From NCBI GenBank assembly GCA_023382535.1, contig JAHDWA010000056.1:3632-67631 (forward strand): DNA of 64,000 bases, given 5' to 3'. This DNA is from Anaerolineae bacterium. Its GTDB lineage: Bacteria > Chloroflexota > Anaerolineae > 4572-78 > J111. Positions 17,647 to 25,724 of the stretch are shown here, piece after piece. Both the position numbers and the translations under genes were made by a program. The stretch's first letter is position 1. The number at the start of each line of letters is the position of its first letter. The notes beneath the pieces are model-generated. The model had not been told where the DNA came from, did not search any database, and saw only the letters and a program-made list of their open reading frames with translations.

Positions 17647-20600
17647 ATGGTTAAAGTGCGGTCAGATAATTTCTATGTGGTGGGTGGATCATTAGATCCC
17701 CTCTCACCCAGTTATATTGTACGAGCTGCAGATCAAGAACTGTTAGAGGGAGTCATCCAAGGCTATTATTGTTACATATTGACGCCTCGCCAAATGGGGA
17801 AAAGTAGTCTAATGGCTCGGACAAAAAATATGCTGCTGGGTCAAGAGATTCCTTCCGTTGTCATTGACCTAACAAGTATTGGGACAGGAGTAACTGAGGA
17901 GCAGTGGTATTTAGGACAGATAAATTGTTTTGTCGAGCAACTTAAATTGCAAATTGACTTCGAAAGATGGTGGACGGATCGTGCTTATTTGGGGGAGGTG
18001 CAGCGATATGTTAATTTCTTTTCCGAAGTGATATTGCCTAGTGTCACTAAACCAATAGTTGTTTTTGTTGATGAAATTGAGTCAACCCTAGAATTAAACT
18101 ATGGTGATGACTATTTTGCTGCGATTCGTTCACTATACAATCAGCGTGCGGTTGAGCCGATTTTCAGGCAGCTTACTTTTGTATTATTGGGTGTCACCGC
18201 ACCGACAGATTTTATCAAGAATCCATCACGGACCCCATTTAATATAGGAAAACGTATTCAGTTGAAAGATTTTTCACTTAAAGAGGCAAGACCACTAGCA
18301 AACGGTCTTAATTTGGGTGAGCTACTAGGAGTGCAAGTATTAGAACATATTTTGAACTGGACAGGAGGACATCCTTATCTCACACAAAAGGCTTGTGCTT
18401 TTTTGGTAGAAAACAACCAACCAAAACGAATTGAAACAAATGCCGAAAGTGTGGTAAGAGATTTGATTGAGGAGGAATTTCTTTCGGAAAAGAGTTTCGA
18501 TGATGATAATCTTCGATTCGTGCGTCAGCACATTCTAAGCAACCCTAATGCCGACCAACTTCTGACACTCTACTACCGAGTACTTAGCGATGAAAAAGTG
18601 CCTGATGATGAACACTCATCGACCTTCACAGCTCTTAAGCTGTCTGGTATTGTTAAAGTTAAGAATAGATATTTAGACATTCGAAATAAGATTTATCGAG
18701 AGGTATTTAATCAGGCTTGGGTGCATGAATCTTTGACAGACAGGAGTCTACCCTCAAGGCTACTCCTGGATAGGAGTTTCCAGACAAAAACTAGGCTAAA
18801 TCATGTATTACAGTTAGAGTCAAAGTCACGTTCATCGATTATTAAGGTGTTTGTTTCATCACCAAGTGATGTTAAGGATGCTCGGGGCGTTTTGGAAGCG
18901 GTTATTAAAGAACTTAATGCTATCTGGAGTCCAAAAACCGGACTGATGTTACAGCTTCTTGATTGGCATGAGAATGTGACCCCTTGGCTCGGCAAGCCAC
19001 CAGAGGCAACCCTTCTCCTTCAACTCCCTGTTGACACATGGGATTTATTTATCGGGATAATGTGGAGTCGTTTTGGTACGCCGACAGGTAATATTGACCC
19101 TATTACAGGTAAACCCTATAGGTCAGGAACAGAAGAGGAGTTTATTCTTGCTTATAGATGTAACCAGCAGCGAGGATTCCCAAAGCTTCTTTTCTATCGC
19201 TGTGCAATGCCTGTCAACCCGCAGGCTGTTGACTTAAAGCAACTGGGGCTAGTTCAAGAGTTCTTCAAGCAATTTGAACAGGAAGGGCTATACTCTGGTT
19301 ACCCTACGCCTTACGAAAATCTAGATGATTTTAGGAGGCAAGCTACTCGCCATCTTACTACTGCCTTGATGGAAATACAAGAGGGTCATAGACCAGTTAC
19401 GCCCGTAATAGGCCTGACCGGAGGTATAAAGGATTGGTTGGAGAAGGTTGGCCTATCGGGTAACCCTTTTAGGCATTGGGATGCAAGTACGGATGATAAC
19501 TTGCCTCATTACTTCCATACGATGGTTCCCTACTTTAACGAATTGGTAGGTAATTCTCCTGATTTACCTCAGTCCAGCATGATATTTGGTGCTCGTGGGG
19601 TAGGTAAGACGGCCATAGCTAAGATGATTGCCCATGACAGTAAACAGAAGCCAGGGGGAAGGACCGTACTTTGTATCTCCTACACGGATTTTTCTCCTTT
19701 GGTAGAAAAGGCAGCCAGTGGGGGTAGCATATCGCCACGTGATCATGTAGAACAGATTTTGAGGTTAGGCGTTCAAGCTTTGGGTGAGGTTATTCAAGAT
19801 AGGTCGGATCAGCTTAGAGCGGCACTCACAAAGGAAAATCGGCTAGAACTGTTAAAATATGTTCATCATTTTGGCCAAAATCTTAGCCAGGCCCAATGCA
19901 AAGTTGTTATGGATGTTGTTCAAGTAGAGAATGAAGGTCTGCCGAAGCCAAATCTCCCGGTTTCCTTCGTTGAGATGTTCTACAGTTTTTGCCGATTGAT
20001 TAGAGTCTTTGGTTATGACACTATCTATGTTTTAATGGATCAATTAGAGGAAAGTAGTTTAGCAGGTAACGATGACAAAATTATAAGCTTGCTGGTACCG
20101 TTAATGGCTGAACTTAAGTTGATGGAATTACCAGACGGATTAGCTACATTTCGCTTTTTTCTCCCGACTCGTCTGGAAGCCCTGCTGAAAAAAAACAGGA
20201 TTCGTTTTGATCGTCTGGTACCCTACCGGCTCAGTTGGACTAATAAAGATTTACAGATGGTAATTGAACAACGTCTACGATTTTTTAGTACAAATCAATC
20301 TAGACCTTATAAACGTCTGGCAGAGTTATCTACTGGGATTGATAATTTGGATAGCCGCCTAATTGAGGCTGCGCAAGGAAATGTTAGGACTCTGATTACT
20401 CTCTCAAATTATCTCATTTCAGAACACTGTAGAATACCGATTACGGATGACAACATATACTTGACCCAGAACGATTTTGATGCAGCTTTGAAACGGTGGC
20501 AGGATGATATTATCAACGATGATATGGTCAATGAGGGAATTATGCCTCAAGTTAACGCCCTACCGGTGTATTCGCCGATTGACTTACTGCCAACGCCGAT

Positions 20601-21414
20601 TGCTGTTCTAGTGGTACGCTACCAGAATGAACAGAATACATCTCAGAAACTTTGGAAAGCCTTCGCATTGACCCAAATAATTTTGCAATTAGTTGCAGGT
20701 ATGTTAATAATCTTATATAAACAATACGGTCAGAAAGACACCGAACTGGATGAGAAATTGATTCAATTAGTTTTTAATGTAGAGCATCCTCCAAGTTTGG
20801 GTGATTGGCGTCAGGCTATTGATCGTATCCTTAAAAAGAAAGACGCGATCAAGAATCGGCTCGTTGAACCCTTCGTGCAGTTTCGGTCGAATAAAGAAGT
20901 AGGGCGAAGTGTAAACAACCTGATTGAAACACGTAACGCAATGGCACATGGGCGGCTAAGCATCGTAGAAACTCAAAAGCTTCGTGAGATTGATGAACAA
21001 CTTGAGATACTTTTGAAGGCTCTCGAACCTATTAGTCACTTAGGACTGCTTAGTGTTGAGGATTACGATGTTAACGATGCAGGCCAATGGACCTGCCACA
21101 TGTGGGTACACAAAGGGAATGTCTTAGTTCCTCAAAGGCAACAATTTGCCTTTGAAAGACCTTATCCGCGCGGTCGCGTAGTTTTATACGATCCTGAATC
21201 GAAAGTTAGCACCTCGCTTTGGCCCTTCGTAATATTTGAGACACCTCCTGATCTAGTAGGGATGTCAGGAGAACGAGAAATCTATTTATATGATCAGCTT
21301 ATTGATCCGCAGCACGACGGGAAAACTGCGGTTCAATATGTGAATCCTTTATCAGGTCGAACCTTGCGCTCATTTGACCCTATCCAAATTTTTAAGGAAC
21401 AGGGTTTCATTTAA
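17647..21414 (+). CDS. AAA_35-DUF4062-NTPase fusion with HEPN-like C-terminal region
   Basis: 1255 residues in at least four parts. Residues 1-370 are an AAA_35-like ATPase (VGGSLDPLSPSYIVR, Walker A TPRQMGKSS at 46-54, Walker B VFVDEIEST) with a winged-helix tail. Residues about 397-575 are a DUF4062 domain (IKVFVSSPSDVKDAR, LFIGIMWSRFGTPT, SGTEEEFILAY). A second P-loop NTPase follows (FGARGVGKT, about 648-656; VLMDQLEES). Residues about 1000-1130 are helical, with ETRNAMAHGR giving the RNxxxH signature of HEPN ribonucleases (Arg1096, His1101). The last 120 residues are beta-rich and unrecognised. HEPN RNases are common toxins in conflict systems; here the motif is suggestive, not proof. It is transcribed with the TIR-AAA gene. 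Confidence 0.8.
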   Translation: MVKVRSDNFYVVGGSLDPLSPSYIVRAADQELLEGVIQGYYCYILTPRQMGKSSLMARTKNMLLGQEIPSVVIDLTSIGTGVTEEQWYLGQINCFVEQLKLQIDFERWWTDRAYLGEVQRYVNFFSEVILPSVTKPIVVFVDEIESTLELNYGDDYFAAIRSLYNQRAVEPIFRQLTFVLLGVTAPTDFIKNPSRTPFNIGKRIQLKDFSLKEARPLANGLNLGELLGVQVLEHILNWTGGHPYLTQKACAFLVENNQPKRIETNAESVVRDLIEEEFLSEKSFDDDNLRFVRQHILSNPNADQLLTLYYRVLSDEKVPDDEHSSTFTALKLSGIVKVKNRYLDIRNKIYREVFNQAWVHESLTDRSLPSRLLLDRSFQTKTRLNHVLQLESKSRSSIIKVFVSSPSDVKDARGVLEAVIKELNAIWSPKTGLMLQLLDWHENVTPWLGKPPEATLLLQLPVDTWDLFIGIMWSRFGTPTGNIDPITGKPYRSGTEEEFILAYRCNQQRGFPKLLFYRCAMPVNPQAVDLKQLGLVQEFFKQFEQEGLYSGYPTPYENLDDFRRQATRHLTTALMEIQEGHRPVTPVIGLTGGIKDWLEKVGLSGNPFRHWDASTDDNLPHYFHTMVPYFNELVGNSPDLPQSSMIFGARGVGKTAIAKMIAHDSKQKPGGRTVLCISYTDFSPLVEKAASGGSISPRDHVEQILRLGVQALGEVIQDRSDQLRAALTKENRLELLKYVHHFGQNLSQAQCKVVMDVVQVENEGLPKPNLPVSFVEMFYSFCRLIRVFGYDTIYVLMDQLEESSLAGNDDKIISLLVPLMAELKLMELPDGLATFRFFLPTRLEALLKKNRIRFDRLVPYRLSWTNKDLQMVIEQRLRFFSTNQSRPYKRLAELSTGIDNLDSRLIEAAQGNVRTLITLSNYLISEHCRIPITDDNIYLTQNDFDAALKRWQDDIINDDMVNEGIMPQVNALPVYSPIDLLPTPIAVLVVRYQNEQNTSQKLWKAFALTQIILQLVAGMLIILYKQYGQKDTELDEKLIQLVFNVEHPPSLGDWRQAIDRILKKKDAIKNRLVEPFVQFRSNKEVGRSVNNLIETRNAMAHGRLSIVETQKLREIDEQLEILLKALEPISHLGLLSVEDYDVNDAGQWTCHMWVHKGNVLVPQRQQFAFERPYPRGRVVLYDPESKVSTSLWPFVIFETPPDLVGMSGEREIYLYDQLIDPQHDGKTAVQYVNPLSGRTLRSFDPIQIFKEQGFI

Positions 21415-21470
21415 ACCGTATCTTATGGCTTGAAAATCGGACTCTAAGGAGGGAAGAAAGGAAGGTTTTT

Positions 21471-22832
21471 ATGAATGTCCACAATCCAATTCAACTTGTT
21501 CGTGACGCTGATATGCAATTTGTCCAACATTTTATAGAAAATGTGGGATCTTACTCGATATTAAATGTGTTCTCAACCCGGCGAGTCGGACGCACTACTT
21601 TTTTACGGCACATTAGGGATGAGCAACGGACAAAGATGCCAACGGTTTTTGTCAGTGTTCAGGATTTTGTATCCGTGGAAAGGGAAGGTGGATACCGTCT
21701 GGATCAATTCTTGCGCCAGGTGGCTGATCAACTACAGAGTCAACTTCCCGCCGATACAATCTCCCCTGTTGTCGAAATTGAAACTGCTGATCGGGTCAAC
21801 ATATTAGCTCTGACAGTGATCGAGTTGGTTAATTTCGCTGCTCGCAAAGGTAGTACGCCGCTTATTTTAATTGATGATTATGACCTTTTACCCGCAGGAT
21901 CGAAAATTGTGTTCGAGGACTTGGTGTTGAGCCGGATCGTTGAACAACCAGGGCAGGCAATAGTGATCTTGAGCAGTGAGCAGGAGTTACGGTTTACAGA
22001 TCGACTAGATCTGAGAGTTCGGCTTAGAACTTACGAATTGAGTCGCCTCACCGTAAGTGATATCGCTCGCTCTGTTCCACAGCGATATGCGGTTTTAGCT
22101 CCGGAAATCCTGAGATGGACAGGTGGCATGCCTGACTTAGTAGAATTTTTCGTTGAAGAAGCAAATAAACAACAGATTGGCAATCTCGACGAATATCGAA
22201 CTCGTAAGAACGAGTTGCTGGGTCCAAAATATCGTACACAGATTCAGAAGGTGGTATTTCCCGATATTCGTACGGCCTCTGACGGCGTGCTCGACACTTT
22301 AGCTCTATTGCGGCGATTTGATGTAGCCATTCTTTCAGGTGTCCTTCCCCAAATTAATCCAAAAATCTTTGCCTCTTTCAAGCAGAAGCATTACCTTGAT
22401 TTGATTCGTGAGTTGGGCAGCCGTATTTATTGGCGTGAGCAGGGTGGTTATGTTTTAGATGACATATTGAAAACAATGTTGTCCAGTTACATTCGTACAT
22501 TTGAGCCGGATACTTATAGGAAAGTCAATGATATTGTTGCAACAACATATGAGGCTTGGTTACGTGAGGAGTATCGCCAACACTACTTACTCGAAATGCT
22601 CTATCACCGCATGATACTGGAAAATATAAGAATTTCTAGCGATGAAGTAGTTACTGATCTACTAAGTAAGCTCTTATTAGATTATATTGAGGGTAGGCAG
22701 GGAATCGGGCCAAGTAAAATTGACGAATTGGACTCATTAAGACGCACACTTGAGATCGATCTAGATTTGCGGCCTTTTGTTGAACCAGAGGTCTTTGATA
22801 TTATAGATAGGATGCTAACAGCTAAATCATAA
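21471..22832 (+). CDS. STAND-like ATPase with degenerate P-loop
   Basis: 453 residues. The N-terminal fold looks like an AAA/STAND NTPase, but Walker A reads STRRVGRTT with Arg41 where Lys is expected; Walker B is PLILIDDYDLL. It continues with SRLTVSDIARSV and a TGGMPDLVEFFVEEA stretch (equivalent of the GGHPYL motif in its neighbours), a winged helix and a helical C terminus. An ATG follows GGAGGGAAGAAAGGA after a 56-base gap from the 1255-residue gene. It may be a regulatory partner of the larger ATPases, with weak or no ATP hydrolysis. No toxic effector domain is visible. A terminator follows at 22884. Confidence 0.75.
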   Translation: MNVHNPIQLVRDADMQFVQHFIENVGSYSILNVFSTRRVGRTTFLRHIRDEQRTKMPTVFVSVQDFVSVEREGGYRLDQFLRQVADQLQSQLPADTISPVVEIETADRVNILALTVIELVNFAARKGSTPLILIDDYDLLPAGSKIVFEDLVLSRIVEQPGQAIVILSSEQELRFTDRLDLRVRLRTYELSRLTVSDIARSVPQRYAVLAPEILRWTGGMPDLVEFFVEEANKQQIGNLDEYRTRKNELLGPKYRTQIQKVVFPDIRTASDGVLDTLALLRRFDVAILSGVLPQINPKIFASFKQKHYLDLIRELGSRIYWREQGGYVLDDILKTMLSSYIRTFEPDTYRKVNDIVATTYEAWLREEYRQHYLLEMLYHRMILENIRISSDEVVTDLLSKLLLDYIEGRQGIGPSKIDELDSLRRTLEIDLDLRPFVEPEVFDIIDRMLTAKS

Positions 22833-22883
22833 TAAGTTTATAGCTGCCATTTGCTACTATATTCGAGGATAAAAGTTAGTTAG

Positions 22884-22917
22884 CCCTCACCAAATGAAGT
22901 GAGGGTTCTCATTTTTT
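22884..22917 (+). terminator. Intrinsic terminator of the island operon
   Basis: CCCTCAC (22884-22890) pairs with GTGAGGG (22899-22905) around an 8-base loop, followed by TTCTCATTTTTT. It lies 52 bases after the stop of the last ATPase gene. Confidence 0.85.
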
Positions 22918-22985
22918 AATCAATCTCCATTTAGGTGGGATGAAAAATTGATAGACACTTATAGTGGCCTAAGATTTGTAGGCTA

Positions 22986-23180
22986 ATTTCATTATCCTTG
23001 TTTTATTGCTAGAGGTAGGTTAGTCGCATTATATTTGGTCTAACTGAGCAATGCTGCTCATAGGTTAGTTGTAATAAATTTCGCTAAAATGTACAATAGT
23101 CGTATTATATTCATCTTTCAGTCTTATTATCCTTGTCTATAAGGAGTAAAAAAGGGGCCTACAGTCTTATTATCTTTAGC
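22986..23180 (+). repeat. Cluster of AGTCGYATTAT-like intergenic repeats (right side of island)
   Basis: Imperfect copies start near 23020 (AGTCGCATTATA), 23067 (AGTTGTAATAAA), 23098 (AGTCGTATTATA), 23120 (AGTCTTATTATCC) and 23163 (AGTCTTATTATCT), with a related TTTCATTATCC at 22987. The copy at 23067-23091 ends TTCGCTAAAATG, exactly as on the left side of the island (9075-9086). No ORF is present. Purpose unknown: degenerate mobile repeat or binding-site array. Confidence 0.5.
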
Positions 23181-23222
23181 CCCCTACAAGTTAAAAATTA
23201 GGGCAAGTTTCATCGGGCGATA

Positions 23223-23263
23223 AAATAGACCTGCCAGGTCTTGGAGACCTGGCAGGTCTATTT
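23223..23263. repeat. Perfect 18-base-arm palindromic intergenic repeat
   Basis: Arms 23223-23240 and 23246-23263 (AAATAGACCTGCCAGGTC and its exact complement) surround a 5-base loop TTGGA. Intergenic repeats with an ACCTGCCAGGTCT core look familiar from other Chloroflexota genomes, which suggests a dispersed REP-like element; only one copy is in this window. Confidence 0.8.
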
Positions 23264-23301
23264 GCATAACAGGGTTAATAAAAGCTGATCAGCCCCTTAT
23301 C

Positions 23302-23814
23302 CTACGAAACAATCTTCTCCTTCCACACTTCGGCGTTGCCATTGGGCTGGCCCAGGGTCTCATACAGCCCCAGCGAAAACAGGGTCGAGGCCAGGATAAA
23401 CAACTGCGCGCCGGGCGAGATCTCGGCCTCGCCGGCGTACTCTAACCTGATCGGGCGCAGCCCGGCTTCCACGCCGGCAATTTCCCAGGTGGGCCGGTCT
23501 ACCACTGGGTCGCTATAACGACGCAGGCTATCCAAGTAAACGGTCCGGTAAGGGCCGATGAGATTTTTAGCCAGGTAAGCGTTCCAGTGGGCCGGATTAT
23601 CGGCTATCGCTTTGACCAACTGCCGGGTAGCCGAGCCGCACACCTTGGCGCACTTCTGGGCTACCGCCATCGTCTGGCGAAAATCACCCTGGCTGGTTGA
23701 GTAGCGAGTAGAGGGCCTACTTTTAAACCGAACAAAGCCCCGCTGGTCAAAAACTATTTCGCCCAATGCCCCCGACATTTTGATATTAAAAAAAGACCCC
23801 GACATCTTAGCCAT
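23302..23814 (-). CDS. Hypothetical protein, SFFNIKMSGALGEIVF N-terminus
   Basis: 170 residues. The N terminus (SGSFFNIKMSGALGEIVFDQ) followed by GFVRFKSRPSTRYS is glycine- and strand-rich; the middle is helical (QTMAVAQKCAKVCGSATRQL); the C-terminal part is strand-rich. No signal peptide or membrane segment is apparent. It is GC-rich like the chromosomal genes and lies just outside the AT-rich island. The N terminus reminds me of some phage structural proteins, but not strongly enough to assign. ATG start; a hairpin with a T-tract lies upstream at 23904. Confidence 0.65.
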   Translation of the reverse strand: MAKMSGSFFNIKMSGALGEIVFDQRGFVRFKSRPSTRYSTSQGDFRQTMAVAQKCAKVCGSATRQLVKAIADNPAHWNAYLAKNLIGPYRTVYLDSLRRYSDPVVDRPTWEIAGVEAGLRPIRLEYAGEAEISPGAQLFILASTLFSLGLYETLGQPNGNAEVWKEKIVS

Positions 23815-24184
23815 AATTGGTTATTACTCCTCAACAAAGAAGTTTACTATTGCTAAGCTGATCCACTTTTAATCTTAATATACCTCAGAAATATTAAGAA
23901 TTCACCCCCAATTATGAGGGGTTTTTCCTACCCTATGTGATTGTGTCAGCCAATTAGCTAACCCAACTATTGTGCAGCCGTTGAGGAGTAAGCCATTCGG
24001 GTAAGACACGTTGAGCAAAAATAAGCCGGCTTGTACCCCTTTGGACTATAAAAAGATTACTCCTTTAGTTTTTAATAATCACCCAAATGAGTATGGGGTT
24101 TAGCTCCATAACTCTTTACAATGAAGTAGAGCGGTTAAAGTGGAAAACCGCGACGTTATTGAAGTTGCTAAAGGAGAATTAGCT
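23815..24184. other. Intergenic stretch with two related ACCC...GGGGTTT hairpins
   Basis: No ORF is supported apart from the start of the lipoprotein frame. At 23904-23926 ACCCC and GGGGT enclose a 9-base loop and are followed by TTTT, terminator-like on the plus strand. A related block around 24076-24102 (CACCCAAATGAG then TATGGGGTTTAG) looks like a diverged copy. The AAAGGAG ribosome-binding site of the next gene is at its right end. Confidence 0.4.
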
Positions 24185-24655
24185 ATGAACAAACCATATC
24201 TTTTGTCTCTCTGGTCTAAAAGCCTGCTCGTAGCGCTCCTGGCCTTGGCCGGGTTGGGCTGCGGCCTGTTCAACAGCGCTGTAAGCCAGCGCCAGGATCA
24301 AAATGAGGCGATTAGCGGAGGGACGCAGTTAGGGCCGGTGACAATGGCCGAAGGTATCGGCAGTGGGAATACGCCCTTAGGGCCAACCGACAGCTTTAGC
24401 TCTTCCCAGGATGTCATTTATGCCGTTGTGGAAGCCGACCATATTGAGGCAGGCACCAGCATGTTTGCCCGCTGGTCGCGAGATGGCCAGCCCTTTGAGG
24501 ACAGCGCCGAAATTGTAGCAGACCGGGATTACGACAACACCTACGTCGAGTTTCACCTGGAGAATTTGCGCGACCGGATGGACGAGGGCGATTACAGCGT
24601 CCAGATTTTTGTGAACGGCAATCCGGTTCAGGAAGCAAGCTTTACGGTAGAGTAA
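24185..24655 (+). CDS. Small lipoprotein of unknown function
   Basis: 156 residues from the ATG at 24185, chosen over an upstream in-frame start because AAAGGAG lies 8 bases before it. Lys3 is the only charge before a hydrophobic core ending in the lipobox LAGLGC (Cys26), so the mature protein is likely lipid-anchored outside the membrane. A low-complexity linker follows, then a strand-rich domain of about 85 residues (VIYAVVEADHIEAG, DYSVQIFVNGNPVQEASFTV) that looks like a small Ig-like or ligand-binding fold. It is followed by two other small membrane-associated genes, suggesting an envelope/stress cluster. Confidence 0.8.
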   Translation: MNKPYLLSLWSKSLLVALLALAGLGCGLFNSAVSQRQDQNEAISGGTQLGPVTMAEGIGSGNTPLGPTDSFSSSQDVIYAVVEADHIEAGTSMFARWSRDGQPFEDSAEIVADRDYDNTYVEFHLENLRDRMDEGDYSVQIFVNGNPVQEASFTVE

Positions 24656-24657
24656 AG

Positions 24658-24736
24658 ACAGTTATCAGTGAGACAGTTATCGGTATATCAGTGAAGAAAT
24701 TATTTTCTGATTACTGGCTACTGATGACTGACTCCT
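24658..24736. repeat. Fold-back array of degenerate seven-base repeats
   Basis: The left half repeats CAGTTATCAGTG-like units and the right half repeats their complement (CTGATTACTGGC, TACTGATGACTGAC), giving an imperfect fold-back between the lipoprotein gene and the next gene. It resembles heptanucleotide STRR-type repeats and is one of a dispersed family in this window. Confidence 0.6.
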
Positions 24737-24756
24737 ATTTTTGAAGGAGAATAACG

Positions 24757-25068
24757 ATGGATTCGACAACATTATTGATGATTATTGGTTTTATTATCCT
24801 GCTGGCGGTGATGTATTTCTTCAATCGGAATCGGGCAGCACGACCCGGTACGTATGACGATGAGAATTATCGCAGCGGCGGTAGTATTGGCGGGGGCCAG
24901 CGCACTTATGACGACCCCGATTATCGCAGCAGCGGCAGCATCGGCGGTAGTGGCAGCGGCAGCGCCCGCGGCACTGGGGTGAGCAGCGGTGGCAGCAGCA
25001 GGAGTAGTGGCGGCAGCCGGGCCTATGATGACAAAGATTATAAGAGCGGTGGCAGCATCGGCGGGTAA
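24757..25068 (+). CDS. Membrane-anchored Gly/Ser-rich repeat protein
   Basis: 103 residues. A single hydrophobic segment (about 5-22, LLMIIGFIILLAVMYFF) is followed by a basic stop-transfer patch (NRNRAARP) and a low-complexity tail with three copies of a YDDxxYxSGGSIGG-like unit (near 33, 49 and 90). The tail is probably cytoplasmic by the positive-inside rule. GAAGGAG precedes the ATG. It lies between a lipoprotein gene and an HdeD-like gene, with only 23 bases to the latter. No family was recognised; the repeats may bind ions, nucleic acid or partner copies. Confidence 0.7.
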   Translation: MDSTTLLMIIGFIILLAVMYFFNRNRAARPGTYDDENYRSGGSIGGGQRTYDDPDYRSSGSIGGSGSGSARGTGVSSGGSSRSSGGSRAYDDKDYKSGGSIGG

Positions 25069-25091
25069 ACGCCGGAAAAGGAGATTTGACT

Positions 25092-25658
25092 ATGATCCAA
25101 GCAGTAGCGCGTAACTGGTGGACTCTGGCCCTGCGCGGACTGGCAGCAGTTCTCTTTGGGCTGGCGACTTTTGTCTGGCCTGATATCACTCTGTTTGTGC
25201 TGGTCTTGATGTTTGGGGCTTATGCTTTTGTAGATGGCATCTTTGCCCTGGTGGCCGCATTCAGTGATCGAGCCGGGAAACAACGCTGGTGGGTGCTGCT
25301 ACTGGAGGGTTTGGCCGGGATTGCTGCCGGCATTCTAACCTTCATTTGGCCGGGAATGACTGCCTTTGTGCTGCTCTACCTGATCGCTGCCTGGGCGATT
25401 GTCACTGGCGTTTTCGAAGTGATGGCCGCGATTCGCCTGCGCCGGGAGATTGAGGGTGAATGGCTCCTGGCTTTAGGCGGGATTGCCTCGATCATCTTTG
25501 GTATCTTAATGGTTATCTGGCCGGGCGCTGGCGCTCTGGCTGTCGTCTGGCTGATCGGCAGTTATGCCTTTGTTTTTGGATTGTTGATGATCTTCCTGGC
25601 TTTTCGCCTGCGGAGTTGGAGCAAGCACCGCGAGGATTACCTGCCAAGTACGAGTTGA
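25092..25658 (+). CDS. HdeD family (DUF308) membrane protein
   Basis: 188 residues with six hydrophobic segments in paired arrangement. Each pair carries the DUF308 signature of small residues ending in WP (FGLATFVWPDITLFVL, AAGILTFIWPGMTAFVL, FGILMVIWPGAGALAVVWL). HdeD-like proteins are linked to acid or stress resistance in enterobacteria; the biochemical role is unknown. ATG 25092 is preferred because AGGAG ends 8 bases before it; a TTG six bases earlier is too close. A strong terminator follows, so this probably ends the lipoprotein/repeat-protein/HdeD unit. Confidence 0.88.
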   Translation: MIQAVARNWWTLALRGLAAVLFGLATFVWPDITLFVLVLMFGAYAFVDGIFALVAAFSDRAGKQRWWVLLLEGLAGIAAGILTFIWPGMTAFVLLYLIAAWAIVTGVFEVMAAIRLRREIEGEWLLALGGIASIIFGILMVIWPGAGALAVVWLIGSYAFVFGLLMIFLAFRLRSWSKHREDYLPSTS

Positions 25659-25674
25659 AGTCTCGTCAATAATG

Positions 25675-25707
25675 CCCCTCTCCCCAAACCAGGGAGAGGG
25701 GTTTTTT
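25675..25707 (+). terminator. Intrinsic terminator after the HdeD-like gene
   Basis: CCCCTCTCCC (25675-25684) pairs exactly with GGGAGAGGGG (25692-25701) over a 7-base loop, followed by six T residues. Very strong rho-independent structure, possibly serving the convergent gene ending at 25725 too. Confidence 0.95.
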
Positions 25708-25724
25708 AATTTACGGATAGACAG

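Noticed and set aside
9248..22832. Known defence systems such as CBASS, retron, restriction-modification or BREX
   Set aside because: No nucleotide cyclase, reverse transcriptase, restriction nuclease or BREX genes are present in the island.
23302..23814. Prophage remnant
   Set aside because: Only one protein with a vague resemblance to phage structural proteins; no other phage genes around.
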